A stretch of 64,000 nucleotides of DNA from Microlunatus antarcticus. GTDB taxonomy: Bacteria; Actinomycetota; Actinomycetes; Propionibacteriales; Propionibacteriaceae. A program made the translations under genes and the position numbers. This document shows positions 15,830-24,486 of this stretch, in pieces. The stretch lies in the NCBI RefSeq assembly GCF_014193425.1, contig NZ_JACHZG010000001.1, positions 1,984,001 through 2,048,000 on the forward strand. The letters run 5' to 3'. Within the stretch, counting starts at the first letter, position 1, and every line of letters begins with the position of its first letter. The notes beneath the pieces were generated by a model. That model did no database searches, was not told where the DNA came from, and saw nothing but the letters and a program-made list of their open reading frames with translations.

Positions 15830-18044
15830 CCGGGAGGTCGACGATCTCCCGCGACACGAGCTCCTCGCGGACGGCCGGGGCGATCAGCGTGTTGTACGGG
15901 CTCGTCAGGTGGAACCGGTCGAGCTTGACCGGGGTGGTGCCGACGAAGGCCGGGCACCGGTTGTCCACGCAGACCCACTTCTGCGTGTTCACGTAGACGC
16001 CGCCGACGTCGCGGGCCACCTTGGCCTCGAGGACGCCCCAGCTGGGCTCGGGCGTGGAGACGCAGTCGGCGGGCGTGCTGACCTTGCTGAAGCAGTCGTT
16101 GACGTCCTTGTCCGCGGGCGGGCCGGGCATCAGCACGAGCTTCGGCTTCACGGTGATCTTCTTGATCTGCGCCTCGGCCGACTCCACGTTGCCGGTGCCG
16201 GCGAGCACGACGACGTCGGGGTCGAGGCGGTTGATCGCGGCGACCGCGTCGTCGGGGCGCTGACGGCAGCTCTTCTGCGCGTCGGGCGGCGGGGCGAGGA
16301 TCGTCATGTCGCGGAAGCCGCAGCCGTACATGCCGTACGAGACGACCTTCCAGCCCTGGTCGGTGCCGATGACCTGCCGCAGCAGGTCGACGTAGACGAG
16401 CGCGACCGAGTTCCCGACCACGACCATCGTGTGGTCGGCCTTCGGGTCGCCCCAGGTGCAGGCGGCCTCGTCGATGGTGTCGGCACCGCCACAGCTGTGG
16501 ATGTCGTCGGGGCCGAGCCCGCCCGTCATGACCGAGTTCATCGACGGCGACAGCGTCGGCCACGCCTTCGCGGTGAGCGCCTGCGCGATCCGGGCCTGGA
16601 GCTGGTCCTGGGCCGAGGCCGCGCCGGTGGCGCCACCGGACGGGAGCGCCAGCGGGGCCGGTTCCGCGCTGGTGGACCGCGCCTGGGTCTGGAACGTGAC
16701 GACGACCAGGACCGCCGTGGCGAGGGCGAGGAGGCTGACGGCCGTGCGCTGGTAGGCGGGGGTGAACGGGCTCGGCCGGGCGGGGGCGCCCTGCCGCCGA
16801 CGGCGGTGACGCGGCCGGTCGGCCCGGGGCTGGAGCCACTGCGAGCGCCGGATCGGGTCCTCGACCAGGTGGTAGGTGTAGACGGAGAGCACCGTGGCCA
16901 CGCCGAGCAGGACCAGCCCGGTCAAGAAGCCGCCCCCGAGCACCGCCCGGCCGAGGATCACGACCGGGAAGTGCCACAGGTAGAGCGAGAACGAGATGTC
17001 GCCGACGTAGCCGGACACCCGGTTGGTGAGCGGGAAGAGCAGGCGCTGCTGCGCGACGCCGGTGCCCGCGGCGATGACCAGGGCGGTGGCCAGCACGGGC
17101 AGCGCGGCGGCGGGGGCCTGGAAGCCGTCGGCAGGGTCGACGAGGAAGACCCCGGCGACCATCCCGGCGAGGCCGATCCACGCGAGCGGCGGCCGGAGGC
17201 GGTCGGGCAGCCGGCTGACGAGCGGCACGGCGATCGCCAGCAGCGCCCCGACCCCGAGCTCCCAGGTGCGGGAGAAGGTCGAGAAGTACGCCCGGTTGGC
17301 CGCGACCTGCGAGTCGTGCAGCGCCCAGACGAACGAGGCGACGGACAGCACGACGACGAGCGCGGCCAGCACCACCCGCGGACGCACGCTCTTCGCCGCG
17401 GAGCGGCCCAGCAGGACCAGGACCAGGAGCATCAGCCAGGGCCAGACGAGGTAGAACTGCTCCTCGACCCCGAGCGACCAGTAGTGCTGCAGCGGCGAGA
17501 CCGGACGGTCGTGGGCGAAGTAGTCCGTGCTCTGCAGCGCGAAGCGCCAGTTGGCGGCGAAGAACAGGGCCCACACGCCGTCCACCGCGGTCGCCTGCCA
17601 GCGCGCGACGTTGAAGACGAACCACGACGCGGCCACCGTGACCGCCAGCACGAGCAGCGAGGCGGGCAGGATCCGCTTGACCCGGCGACGGTAGAAGCCG
17701 GAGAACGAGATCCGGCCGGTCCGGTCGTGCTCGCGGAGCAGCAGCCCGGTGATCAGGAAGCCGGAGATGACGAAGAAGACGTCGACCCCGACGAAACCGC
17801 CACGCGGCCAGTCCCAGACGTGGTTGGCCACCACGGCCAGCACCGCGAAGGCGCGCAGGCCCTGGATGTCCCAGCGGGAGCGGGGGCTCGGCTGCTTCGT
17901 GCCGCGGCCGACGCGGCCCCCGGACCCGTGGCGGTACGACTGCGTGGAGAAGGAGGGCTGCCGACTGCGACGCCGCTCGGGCCGGCCCTCCGAGGGCGCG
18001 TCGGGCGTCGTCCTCGGGGCCGTGGGGGTGGCGGTGCTGGACAT
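15825..18044 (-). CDS. OafA/YrhL-like acyltransferase-3 with C-terminal SGNH domain
   Basis: A 739-residue membrane O-acyltransferase. After a basic, disordered N-terminus come about ten TM helices with the family motif RAFAVLAVVANHVWDWP (His of RxxA...H), FFVISGFLITGLLL and SLGVEEQFYLVWPW. From about residue 500 an extracytoplasmic SGNH hydrolase-like domain follows (VVVGNSVALVYVDLLRQV; DRFHLTSPYNTLI supplies the Asp/His-type end). Such proteins acylate exported sugars, peptidoglycan or glycolipids. GGAGGAG precedes the ATG. The first SGNH block reads GNSVAL rather than GDSH, so the Ser is kept but the block is atypical. Confidence 0.9.
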   Translation of the reverse strand: MSSTATPTAPRTTPDAPSEGRPERRRSRQPSFSTQSYRHGSGGRVGRGTKQPSPRSRWDIQGLRAFAVLAVVANHVWDWPRGGFVGVDVFFVISGFLITGLLLREHDRTGRISFSGFYRRRVKRILPASLLVLAVTVAASWFVFNVARWQATAVDGVWALFFAANWRFALQSTDYFAHDRPVSPLQHYWSLGVEEQFYLVWPWLMLLVLVLLGRSAAKSVRPRVVLAALVVVLSVASFVWALHDSQVAANRAYFSTFSRTWELGVGALLAIAVPLVSRLPDRLRPPLAWIGLAGMVAGVFLVDPADGFQAPAAALPVLATALVIAAGTGVAQQRLLFPLTNRVSGYVGDISFSLYLWHFPVVILGRAVLGGGFLTGLVLLGVATVLSVYTYHLVEDPIRRSQWLQPRADRPRHRRRRQGAPARPSPFTPAYQRTAVSLLALATAVLVVVTFQTQARSTSAEPAPLALPSGGATGAASAQDQLQARIAQALTAKAWPTLSPSMNSVMTGGLGPDDIHSCGGADTIDEAACTWGDPKADHTMVVVGNSVALVYVDLLRQVIGTDQGWKVVSYGMYGCGFRDMTILAPPPDAQKSCRQRPDDAVAAINRLDPDVVVLAGTGNVESAEAQIKKITVKPKLVLMPGPPADKDVNDCFSKVSTPADCVSTPEPSWGVLEAKVARDVGGVYVNTQKWVCVDNRCPAFVGTTPVKLDRFHLTSPYNTLIAPAVREELVSREIVDLPA

Positions 18045-18084
18045 GACGACTCCTCCGGGTTCACGGGTGGGGGAAGCCCGATCC

Positions 18085-18237
18085 TCAGCTGTTCAGGTGC
18101 GTGTGGACGTACGTCGTCGTGTCGTCGTCGCGCAGCACCAGGCGAGGTGTCCGCCCGGTCCAGGGTCCGAGCCGTACGTGCACCCGGCCCGGAATTGATG
18201 CCGTCGGCAGCGTAACGGCACGACCATCGGACAGCAA
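18085..18237 (-). CDS. possible 50-residue ORF or gene remnant, function unknown
   Basis: In the 227-bp gap upstream of the acyltransferase, one reverse frame reads like protein rather than noise: LLSDGRAVTLPTASIPGRVH, then RLGPWTGRTPRLVLRDDD, ending TTYVHTHLNS. The only start I see is a TTG at 18237, without a ribosome site, and the frame runs back into the overlapping dehydrogenase gene. It could be a small secreted or cytoplasmic protein, or the tail of a lost gene. No family recognised. Confidence 0.25.
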   Translation of the reverse strand: MLSDGRAVTLPTASIPGRVHVRLGPWTGRTPRLVLRDDDTTTYVHTHLNS

Positions 18238-18271
18238 GGTGACGTGATAGTTCAGCGACCCCGGCGACCGG

Positions 18272-19216
18272 TCAGTCGCCGGCCACGACGACCACGACCT
18301 TGCCCGAGAGCTCGCCGGCGGCGGCCCGGGCGTGCACGGACGTGAGATCGGCCAGCGGGACGCGCTCCTCGACGTGGACGCGCAGCTCGCCGCGGTCGAC
18401 CAGCGCCACCAGGTGGGCGAGCTGGGCGGCGTCGCTGCGGACGAAGAGGTCGACGCCCCGTACGCCTCGGGCCTTGTCCGAGGGAGCCGGCATCCACACG
18501 GTGGTGCTGACCACGACGCCGCCCGGACGGACCAGCCCCACCAGCGCGTCGAGCTGCGCCGGGACGACGGGGGCGAGGTTGAGCACGAGGTCGACGGGCT
18601 CGGTGACCGCCGCGGCCAGGTCGGTGGTGGTGTGGTCCACGACGTCGTCGGCGCCGGCCGATCGGACGCGGGCGCTGCTGCGCGGGCTCGCGGTGGCGAT
18701 GACGTGCGCGCCGGCCCGCTTCGCCAGCTGGACGGCGTAGCCGCCGACCGCGCCACCCGCACCGTTGACCAGCACGCGCTGGCCGCTCGTCAGGCCGCCG
18801 TGGTCGAAGAGCGCCTGCCAGGCGGTGAGGCCGACGGTCGGCAACGCGGCGGCGTCGGTCAGCGAGATGCTCGTGGGGGCGGCTGCCAGGAGGTCGGCCG
18901 GCGCGAGGACGAAGTCCGCGGAGGCGCCGTCGTCGACCATCGGGAGGAAGCCGACGACCCGGCCGCCAGGCTCGAGGCCGGTCACCCCGTCGCCGAGCGC
19001 GTCGACCGTGCCGGCGACGTCGATGCCGGGCGTGTGCGGCAGCGCCACGGGGATCGGGCCCTGCATGCCGCCGCCCCGGATGTTCGCGTCGATGCCGTTG
19101 AACGACGTCGCGGTCACCCGGACGCGGACCTGCCCGGGGCCCGGGACGGGCTGCTCGACGTCGTCGAGCCGGAGGACGGACGGGTCGCCGTACGCGTGGA
19201 AGCGGACTGCCTTCAT
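18272..19216 (-). CDS. zinc-independent MDR quinone oxidoreductase (NADP-dependent)
   Basis: A 314-residue medium-chain reductase of the quinone oxidoreductase/QorA type. N-terminal GroES-like domain (FHAYGDPSVLRLDDVEQPVP), then the nucleotide fold VLVNGAGGAVGGYAVQLAKRAGAHVIATAS near residues 145-175. Structural Zn cysteines are absent, as expected for this group. It reduces quinones or enones with NADPH. AGGAG precedes the ATG. It lies 50 nt downstream of the FAD oxidoreductase on the same strand, so both may be repressed through the operator at 20614-20635. Confidence 0.9.
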   Translation of the reverse strand: MKAVRFHAYGDPSVLRLDDVEQPVPGPGQVRVRVTATSFNGIDANIRGGGMQGPIPVALPHTPGIDVAGTVDALGDGVTGLEPGGRVVGFLPMVDDGASADFVLAPADLLAAAPTSISLTDAAALPTVGLTAWQALFDHGGLTSGQRVLVNGAGGAVGGYAVQLAKRAGAHVIATASPRSSARVRSAGADDVVDHTTTDLAAAVTEPVDLVLNLAPVVPAQLDALVGLVRPGGVVVSTTVWMPAPSDKARGVRGVDLFVRSDAAQLAHLVALVDRGELRVHVEERVPLADLTSVHARAAAGELSGKVVVVVAGD

Positions 19217-19266
19217 GGCTGGTCTCCTGGTGGGTGTTCTGGACTGGTGGGGGAGACGGCCGGCGG

Positions 19267-20595
19267 TCAGGCGAGCAGCCGCGACCGGTGGAACGTGCGG
19301 TCGGGGTCCACGGCGTCCGCGACGGCCCGCGCGCGGTCACGGACGTCGCGTGGCAGGGACTCGGGCACGGCGGCGGCGCCGTCGACCCACGACCCGGGCG
19401 TGAGGCCGGTGTCGGCCGTGGTCCAGACCGCCCTCGCGCGGGCGAAGGCGGCGTCGATCTGCGCGCGGCTGGAGCGGCCGAGCGGGCCGACGGCGTGGTA
19501 GACGAACGATCCGGGTGGGGCGGTGACCGCGCCGTCACGCCGCGTCGGGGCCCCGCCGACGTGGCGGAGCTCCAGCATCACGACCGGGGAGTCGTCCGCG
19601 ACCGCGGTCGTCAGGAGCGCCTCCGCGAGGCCGGGCGTGGAGTCGTCGAGCCAGCGCGCGTCGCCGATCGCCGGGACCGCGGTCGGCGGGTCGAGGTGGA
19701 TCCGGGCGAGACCGGCCGCGTCCTTCGGACCCCAGTCGTCCAGGACCGGGGTCGACGCCGTGCGCATCGCGTCCAGCAGGGGAGCGGCACCCACGGGCCC
19801 GTCGGGGTCGGCGACCGCGAGGTGCACGGCCACGGAGCCGTGCAGCGACTCCGGGAACATCGGGAGCGGCGGGACGTGGAGCACCGAGAGGCTCGAGGAC
19901 GTGGCGGGTCCGACCGACCCGATCGCGCCCGCCCACGCCGCCACCAGCTCGGGCAGGGCGGTCGCGGGCCACAGCAGCGCCCCGGCGTGCAGGTCGGGGA
20001 CCGGGACGAGGTCGAGCTCCAGCGTGTGCGCGACACCGACCCCGCCCGCGCCGCGGAACGCCCAGATCGCGTCCCGGTCGACCACGTCGGCGGCGTCGTC
20101 CGCGGCCCGACGTAGCTGTCCGCGACCGTCGACGTATGAGACGGCGCGCAGCGTGCCGGTGGCGAGACCGTCGCGCCGCGCCAGCCACCCGATGCCCCCG
20201 CCGAACGTGTAGCCGGAGACCGCGACGCTCGGCGCCGACCCAGCGAGCCCCAGGAGCCCGTGCTGCTCGGCGACCGCGTTCACGGCCGACCACGTCGCGC
20301 CGGCCCCGACCGTCGCCACGCGGGTCACCGGGTCGACGGAGACCTCGTCCAGACCTGCGGTGTCTAGCAGGACGACGCCCTCGTCGACGCCGGCGCCGGC
20401 GCCGTGCCCCGTGGCCTGCGGCGCCACCGTGAGCGCCCGGCCGGTCGAGCGGGCCAGCGCGTCCACCTCGGCCAGCGCGGCGGTGAGGTCCTCCGGGCGG
20501 ACGATCGTGGCGACGCGGGCCGGTGTCTGCGTCGAGGAGGAGTTGTGGGGCTGGGTGGACCTCGCGTAGGCGTCCGACCCGGGGCTGAGCAGCAT
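19267..20595 (-). CDS. FAD-binding PCMH-type oxidoreductase (berberine-bridge-like)
   Basis: A 442-residue flavoprotein. The N-terminal half is a PCMH/VAO-type FAD domain: RPEDLTAALAEVDALAR, then ATGHGAGAGVDEGVVLLDT and SVAVSGYTFGGGIGWLARRDG, the region that contacts FAD. The C-terminus ends DPDRTFHRSRLL, the BBE-type tail. The His usually found in R/GGH (APQATGHGAG) is present. It oxidises an unknown alcohol or sugar. The ATG follows TAGCGT (20607-20602) by 6 nt, so the transcript may be leaderless. Divergent from the NmrA gene across a palindromic operator. Confidence 0.87.
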   Translation of the reverse strand: MLLSPGSDAYARSTQPHNSSSTQTPARVATIVRPEDLTAALAEVDALARSTGRALTVAPQATGHGAGAGVDEGVVLLDTAGLDEVSVDPVTRVATVGAGATWSAVNAVAEQHGLLGLAGSAPSVAVSGYTFGGGIGWLARRDGLATGTLRAVSYVDGRGQLRRAADDAADVVDRDAIWAFRGAGGVGVAHTLELDLVPVPDLHAGALLWPATALPELVAAWAGAIGSVGPATSSSLSVLHVPPLPMFPESLHGSVAVHLAVADPDGPVGAAPLLDAMRTASTPVLDDWGPKDAAGLARIHLDPPTAVPAIGDARWLDDSTPGLAEALLTTAVADDSPVVMLELRHVGGAPTRRDGAVTAPPGSFVYHAVGPLGRSSRAQIDAAFARARAVWTTADTGLTPGSWVDGAAAVPESLPRDVRDRARAVADAVDPDRTFHRSRLLA

Positions 20596-20613
20596 GGGCC
20601 TACGCTACAACGG

Positions 20614-20635
20614 AAACGGACGACTTCGTCCGTTT
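20614..20635. promoter_or_regulatory. 22-bp palindromic operator, probably TetR-type
   Basis: AAACGGACGA, a 2-nt centre, then TCGTCCGTTT: ten-base perfect arms between the divergent FAD oxidoreductase and NmrA genes. It overlaps the expected -35 region of the reverse gene. The TetR gene that ends against the NmrA gene (21533-22105) is the natural candidate regulator. Confidence 0.8.
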
Positions 20636-20666
20636 GTCTCCCGCCACCTCCGCAGGACGGATCCCG

Positions 20667-21536
20667 ATGACCGCTTCCGACACCCCACCCGTCGCCGTGA
20701 TCGGCGCGACGGGTCAGCAGGGCCGCGCCGTCGTCGACGCGCTCCTCGGCGCCGACGTCGCCGTGCGCGCGCTCGTCCGTGACCCCGGGTCGTCCGCCGC
20801 CCGCGCTCTCGCCGGTCGCGGGGTCGAGCTGGTCCAGGCCGACCAGGAGGACGGCACCTCCCTCACGCAGGGCCTCGCCGACGTCTCCGCGCTCTTCTTC
20901 ATGACCACGTTCGCGGCGCCGGACGGCACGAACGGGGAGGTCCGTCGGGGCAGCACGGTCGCCGAGGCCGCGGCCCGCGCCGAGGTCCCGCACGTCGTCT
21001 ACTCCTCGGTCGGCGGCGCCGAGCGGCACACCGGCATCCCGCACTTCGAGAGCAAGCGGCGCGTCGAGGAGCGGCTGAGCGGTCTCGTCCGCGCGACGTT
21101 CCTGCGGCCGACCTTCTTCATGGACAACCTGCTGCCCCAGCTGACCCCCGGAGCCGACGGCACCGTGGTCGTCCGGCTGCCGCTGGCGCCCGACGTGCCG
21201 CTCCAGATGGTCGCCGTGCGCGACATCGGGACCGCCGCGGGACGCCTGCTGACCGACCCCGGGGCCGTCGACGGCGACGCCGTCGAGATCGCCGGCGACG
21301 AGCTCACCCTCGACCAGGTGGCCGAGGGGGTGGCACGGGCGTACGGCCGCCCGGCGCGGTACGAGGCCGTGCCGGTCGAGGCCCTCGGGGACGACACCGA
21401 CCTGCAGGCGATGTTCCGGTGGTTCGCGACGGTGCCGTCGTACCGGGCGGACCTCGCCGCCACCCGGCGCCTCGTGCCCGACGTGAGCGACCTCGCGACC
21501 TGGCTGGGCCGGCAGGAGGGGCGGCAGCAGCCTTAG
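20667..21536 (+). CDS. NmrA-like NAD(P)-binding protein
   Basis: A 289-residue atypical short-chain dehydrogenase of the NmrA/HSCARG group. The glycine-rich loop VAVIGATGQQGRAVVDALL is at residues 9-27, followed by VRALVRDPGS and VVYSSVGGAERHTG. The tyrosine of the SDR active site is replaced, as in NmrA proteins, so it may act as an NADPH sensor or a reductase. The ATG at 20667 was chosen for the Rossmann start, with GGACGGAT ahead. Its stop meets the TetR stop tail to tail (21533-21536). Confidence 0.88.
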   Translation: MTASDTPPVAVIGATGQQGRAVVDALLGADVAVRALVRDPGSSAARALAGRGVELVQADQEDGTSLTQGLADVSALFFMTTFAAPDGTNGEVRRGSTVAEAAARAEVPHVVYSSVGGAERHTGIPHFESKRRVEERLSGLVRATFLRPTFFMDNLLPQLTPGADGTVVVRLPLAPDVPLQMVAVRDIGTAAGRLLTDPGAVDGDAVEIAGDELTLDQVAEGVARAYGRPARYEAVPVEALGDDTDLQAMFRWFATVPSYRADLAATRRLVPDVSDLATWLGRQEGRQQP

Positions 21537-22105
21537 TCCCCGTCGGCGGCGATGCCGCGCAGGAACACCGCCCGCTGCTCGGCGGCGGTCGCCTCCCAGC
21601 CCGGGACGTTCGTCATCGGCTGGGCGAGCATCGCCCCGAAGCGCACCACGGTCCCGCCGTCGACGTCACGGCGGACGCTCCCGTCGTCGTGCCCGCGCGC
21701 GACGATGGCGCCCATCGTCCGCTGCATCCGCGCCCGCAGCTCGGCCGACTCCGTGCCCTCGGTCAGCGGGGCGCCGTGCATCGGCAGCACCAGCTCGTCA
21801 CGGTGGACGAAGGTCTGGCGCAGGAACCGGCCGATCGCGTCGAGACCCGTCTCGCCCTTCGCGAGCGCGTCCTCGGCCTCCGCGAGGATCAGGCGGTAGG
21901 CGCGGACGGACATGGCTTCCAGCAGCGCCTCGCGGCTGGGGTAGCGACGGTAGAGGGTGCCGACCCCGACGCCCGCGTCCGCGGCGATCTGCGCCAGCGG
22001 CACGAACTTGCCCTCGGCCAGCCCGGCCCGGAGCGCGGCGGCCATCACGCGCTCGGCGTTCTCCGCGGCGTCCCTGCGGAGCTTCCGGGGCGGTTCGGCG
22101 GTCAT
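21533..22105 (-). CDS. TetR/AcrR-family regulator
   Basis: A 190-residue repressor with an N-terminal HTH: LRRDAAENAERVMAAALRAG, IAADAGVGVGTLYRRYPSRE (recognition helix) and ALLEAMSVRAYRLI, then an all-helical ligand domain (SBP-like TetR C-terminal type). It probably binds the 20614-20635 palindrome to repress the FAD oxidoreductase, MDR reductase and NmrA genes. The ligand is unknown. The epoxide hydrolase genes lie just upstream on the same strand, with only 2 nt between stop and start codons, so it may also be the last gene of their transcript. Confidence 0.9.
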   Translation of the reverse strand: MTAEPPRKLRRDAAENAERVMAAALRAGLAEGKFVPLAQIAADAGVGVGTLYRRYPSREALLEAMSVRAYRLILAEAEDALAKGETGLDAIGRFLRQTFVHRDELVLPMHGAPLTEGTESAELRARMQRTMGAIVARGHDDGSVRRDVDGGTVVRFGAMLAQPMTNVPGWEATAAEQRAVFLRGIAADGD

Positions 22106-22107
22106 GA

Positions 22108-23253
22108 TCAGGCCGACGATACGCGGCCGGAACGGAGCGGCGAGGTCCCCTCGGCCAGCCGGAGGGCCGCACGCACCCCCGCCGCGTACTCGTCCGGCCG
22201 CTCCCACGCCGCGAAGTGCCCGCCGGCCTCCAGCTCCTGCCACCCGGCGACGTCGAAGAACCGCTCCGCCCAGGAACGGGGCGGGTTCGCGAGGTCGTGG
22301 GGGAAGATCGTGAACACGGCGGGCGGGAGGATCCGGCCGGGCCTCCGCTGCGTCGACGCCTCGACGTACGGGGTGAACGAGGTGCCGATCGCGCCGGTCG
22401 TCCAGTAGGCCGTCACCCACGTCAGCAGCTCGTCGCGGCTGAACACCGCGCCCACGTCGCCGGCGCAGTCGGTCCAGCTGCGGAGCTTCTCCACGAGCCA
22501 GGCGGCCAGCCCCGCCGGTGAGTCGCCCAGCCCGACCGCCAGGGTGTGCGGCCTCGTCGACTGCTCGTGGCCGTACGCGCCCTCGGCCGCCTGCCAGCGG
22601 TGGCCCCGCTCCACGAACGCCGCCTCCTCCGCGGTGAGGTCGCCCGGCGGGTCGAGGAGGTAGCGCATCTGCGTCACGTCGGTCAGGTGCAGGGCGGCGA
22701 CCCGGTCCGGGTGCTGGGCCGCGACCGCCTCGGCCACGTCGGTGCCGACGTCGCCGGCGGACAGCACGTAGCGCTCGACCCCGAGCTCCTCCAGCGCCGC
22801 CGCGACGGCCGTCCCGGCGTCCCAGGCCGACAGGCCCCCGCGCTCGACCGGTGCGGCGAACGGGAAGCCGGGCAGCGCCGGCACGACCACGTCGACGTCG
22901 GTCAGGAGCGGCAGGACCCGGGTGAAGCGCAGCACCGAGTCGGGCCAGCCGTGCAGCAGCACGACGGTCGGTCGGCCCTCGCCCGTGCCCCGCGTCCGGA
23001 TCGCCCGGACCGGGGTCGTCGGGTCGGTGGTCAGCACCCAGGGCAGGTTCCGCAGGCGCGCCTCGTGCTCGCGCCAGTCGTACGCGTCGTGCCAGTGGGT
23101 GACGAGCTCGGCGAGGACGTCGCCGTCCGTGCCCCGCTCCCAGCCGTGGCCCGCCGGCAGCGCGACGCGCCGGTAGCCCGCGAGCCGACGGCGCAGGTCG
23201 TCGAGCTCCGCCTCCGGCACGACCGGGGGCGCGGCGTCCGGCCCCGCGATCAC
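22108..23253 (-). CDS. epoxide hydrolase-family alpha/beta hydrolase (first of two paralogues)
   Basis: A 381-residue EHN-type hydrolase. N-terminal epoxide-hydrolase lid (DDLRRRLAGYRRVALPAGHGW), oxyanion motif VVLLHGWPDSVLRF, and nucleophile elbow SAGDVGTDVAEAVAA with Asp in place of Ser, as in true epoxide hydrolases. C-terminal His is in AGGHFAAWERPDEY. It lacks the DWG form of its neighbour. GTG 23253 overlaps the upstream stop as GTGA, so it is translated with the paralogue. Substrate unknown. Confidence 0.87.
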   Translation of the reverse strand: MIAGPDAAPPVVPEAELDDLRRRLAGYRRVALPAGHGWERGTDGDVLAELVTHWHDAYDWREHEARLRNLPWVLTTDPTTPVRAIRTRGTGEGRPTVVLLHGWPDSVLRFTRVLPLLTDVDVVVPALPGFPFAAPVERGGLSAWDAGTAVAAALEELGVERYVLSAGDVGTDVAEAVAAQHPDRVAALHLTDVTQMRYLLDPPGDLTAEEAAFVERGHRWQAAEGAYGHEQSTRPHTLAVGLGDSPAGLAAWLVEKLRSWTDCAGDVGAVFSRDELLTWVTAYWTTGAIGTSFTPYVEASTQRRPGRILPPAVFTIFPHDLANPPRSWAERFFDVAGWQELEAGGHFAAWERPDEYAAGVRAALRLAEGTSPLRSGRVSSA

Positions 23254-24425
23254 CACGGCAGCGCACCCAGGCCGACGCGCAGCTCGTCGGCGTACGCCTC
23301 GGGCACCTCGAGCATGGGGAAGTGCCCGCCGCGCTCGGCGACCCGGAACGACCGCAGGTCGGTGAAGCGGCTCTCCACCCACGGCCGCGGGATCTTCTCG
23401 ATGTCGGCCGGGAAGATCGTCACGGCGCTCGGGACGGTCACCGCGCCGGACTCGTCCGGCGGGTCGTTCTCGAAGTAGAAGCGGGCCGACGACCCGGCCG
23501 TGGCCGACAGCCAGTAGAGGGTGACCGTGTCGAGCACCTGGGTGCGGCTGACGGCCTGCTCCACATCGCCGTCGTGGTCGGTCCAGGCCCAGAGCTTGTC
23601 CAGCACCCACGCCAGCTGCGCGACCGGTGAGTCGCTCAGGACGTAGCCGACGGTCTGCGGCCGGGTGGACTGCTCGAGGGAGTAGCCACGACCACGGGTG
23701 AAGAACGTCTCGCGGTCGGCCAGCCAGCCACGCTCGGGGTCGCTGAGCCGGCCGTGCTCGTCCGGGTCGTCCGGGGCCTGGAGGTAGGGGGTGAAGCTGT
23801 GGACGCCGGCCACCCGGTCCGGGTGGCGGATCGCCAGCCCCGCGGTCACGCGGGCACCCCAGTCGCCGCCCGCCGCGTAGAAGCGGTCGTAGCCCAGACG
23901 GGACATGACCTCGGCCCAGGCGTCCGCCGTCCGCGCGACCGTCCACCCGGTCGAGGTCGGTCGGCCCCCGAAGCCGAACCCGGGCAGCGACGGCGCGACG
24001 ACGTGGAACGCGGGCAGGTCGGGGTCGCCTGGGTCAGCGAGGGCGTCCATCACCGCGAGGGGCTCGAGCACCGAGCTCGGCCAGCCGTGGGTGATGACCA
24101 GGGGGCGGGCGTCGGGCCGCGGGGACCGGACGTGGAGCAGGTGCAGGTCCAGCCCGTCGACCGTCGTGACCGCCTGGCCGTGGGCGTTCAACGCGGACTC
24201 CACGCGCCGCCAGTCGTACGCCAGCCAGGACACGACGAGGTCGCGCAGGTACGCGAGCGGCGGACCCTGCGACCAGTCCGGGCGGTCGGCCGACCCGACC
24301 GTCTCGCGCTCGGGCCACCGCGTACAGCGGAGCCGGTCACGGAGGTCGTCCAGCGCCGCCTCCTCCACGTGCAGGTGGAGAGGTTCGACCGCGCTGCCCT
24401 GGGGCGCGCTCTGCTGCTTCGACAC
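23250..24425 (-). CDS. epoxide hydrolase-family alpha/beta hydrolase (second paralogue)
   Basis: A 391-residue microsomal-type epoxide hydrolase: EHN lid (LDDLRDRLRCTRWPERETVG), LVITHGWPSSVLEPL, nucleophile GGDWGARVTAGLA, lid tyrosines in HSFTPYLQAP, and C-terminal ERGGHFPMLEVPE. It would open epoxides to diols in the cytoplasm. Two GTG codons are possible (24428 and 24425); 24425 is exactly 6 nt after TAGGTT (24437-24432), favouring a leaderless start there. It is divergent from the CGNR gene with an inverted repeat between the two promoters, and coupled by GTGA to its paralogue. Confidence 0.9.
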   Translation of the reverse strand: MSKQQSAPQGSAVEPLHLHVEEAALDDLRDRLRCTRWPERETVGSADRPDWSQGPPLAYLRDLVVSWLAYDWRRVESALNAHGQAVTTVDGLDLHLLHVRSPRPDARPLVITHGWPSSVLEPLAVMDALADPGDPDLPAFHVVAPSLPGFGFGGRPTSTGWTVARTADAWAEVMSRLGYDRFYAAGGDWGARVTAGLAIRHPDRVAGVHSFTPYLQAPDDPDEHGRLSDPERGWLADRETFFTRGRGYSLEQSTRPQTVGYVLSDSPVAQLAWVLDKLWAWTDHDGDVEQAVSRTQVLDTVTLYWLSATAGSSARFYFENDPPDESGAVTVPSAVTIFPADIEKIPRPWVESRFTDLRSFRVAERGGHFPMLEVPEAYADELRVGLGALPW

Positions 24426-24440
24426 CACAGCAACCTAAAG

Positions 24441-24466
24441 CCGGTGTCGTCGATGCGCAACACCGG
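24441..24466. promoter_or_regulatory. inverted repeat between two divergent leaderless promoters
   Basis: CCGGTGT (24441-24447) and ACACCGG (24460-24466) form perfect 7-bp arms with a 12-bp spacer. On the left is the -10 TAGGTT for the epoxide hydrolase; on the right is TAAGGT (24475-24480) for the CGNR gene. One bound dimer could control both. The CGNR protein itself is a candidate binder. Confidence 0.55.
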
Positions 24467-24486
24467 AAAGTCGCTAAGGTGGTGTC

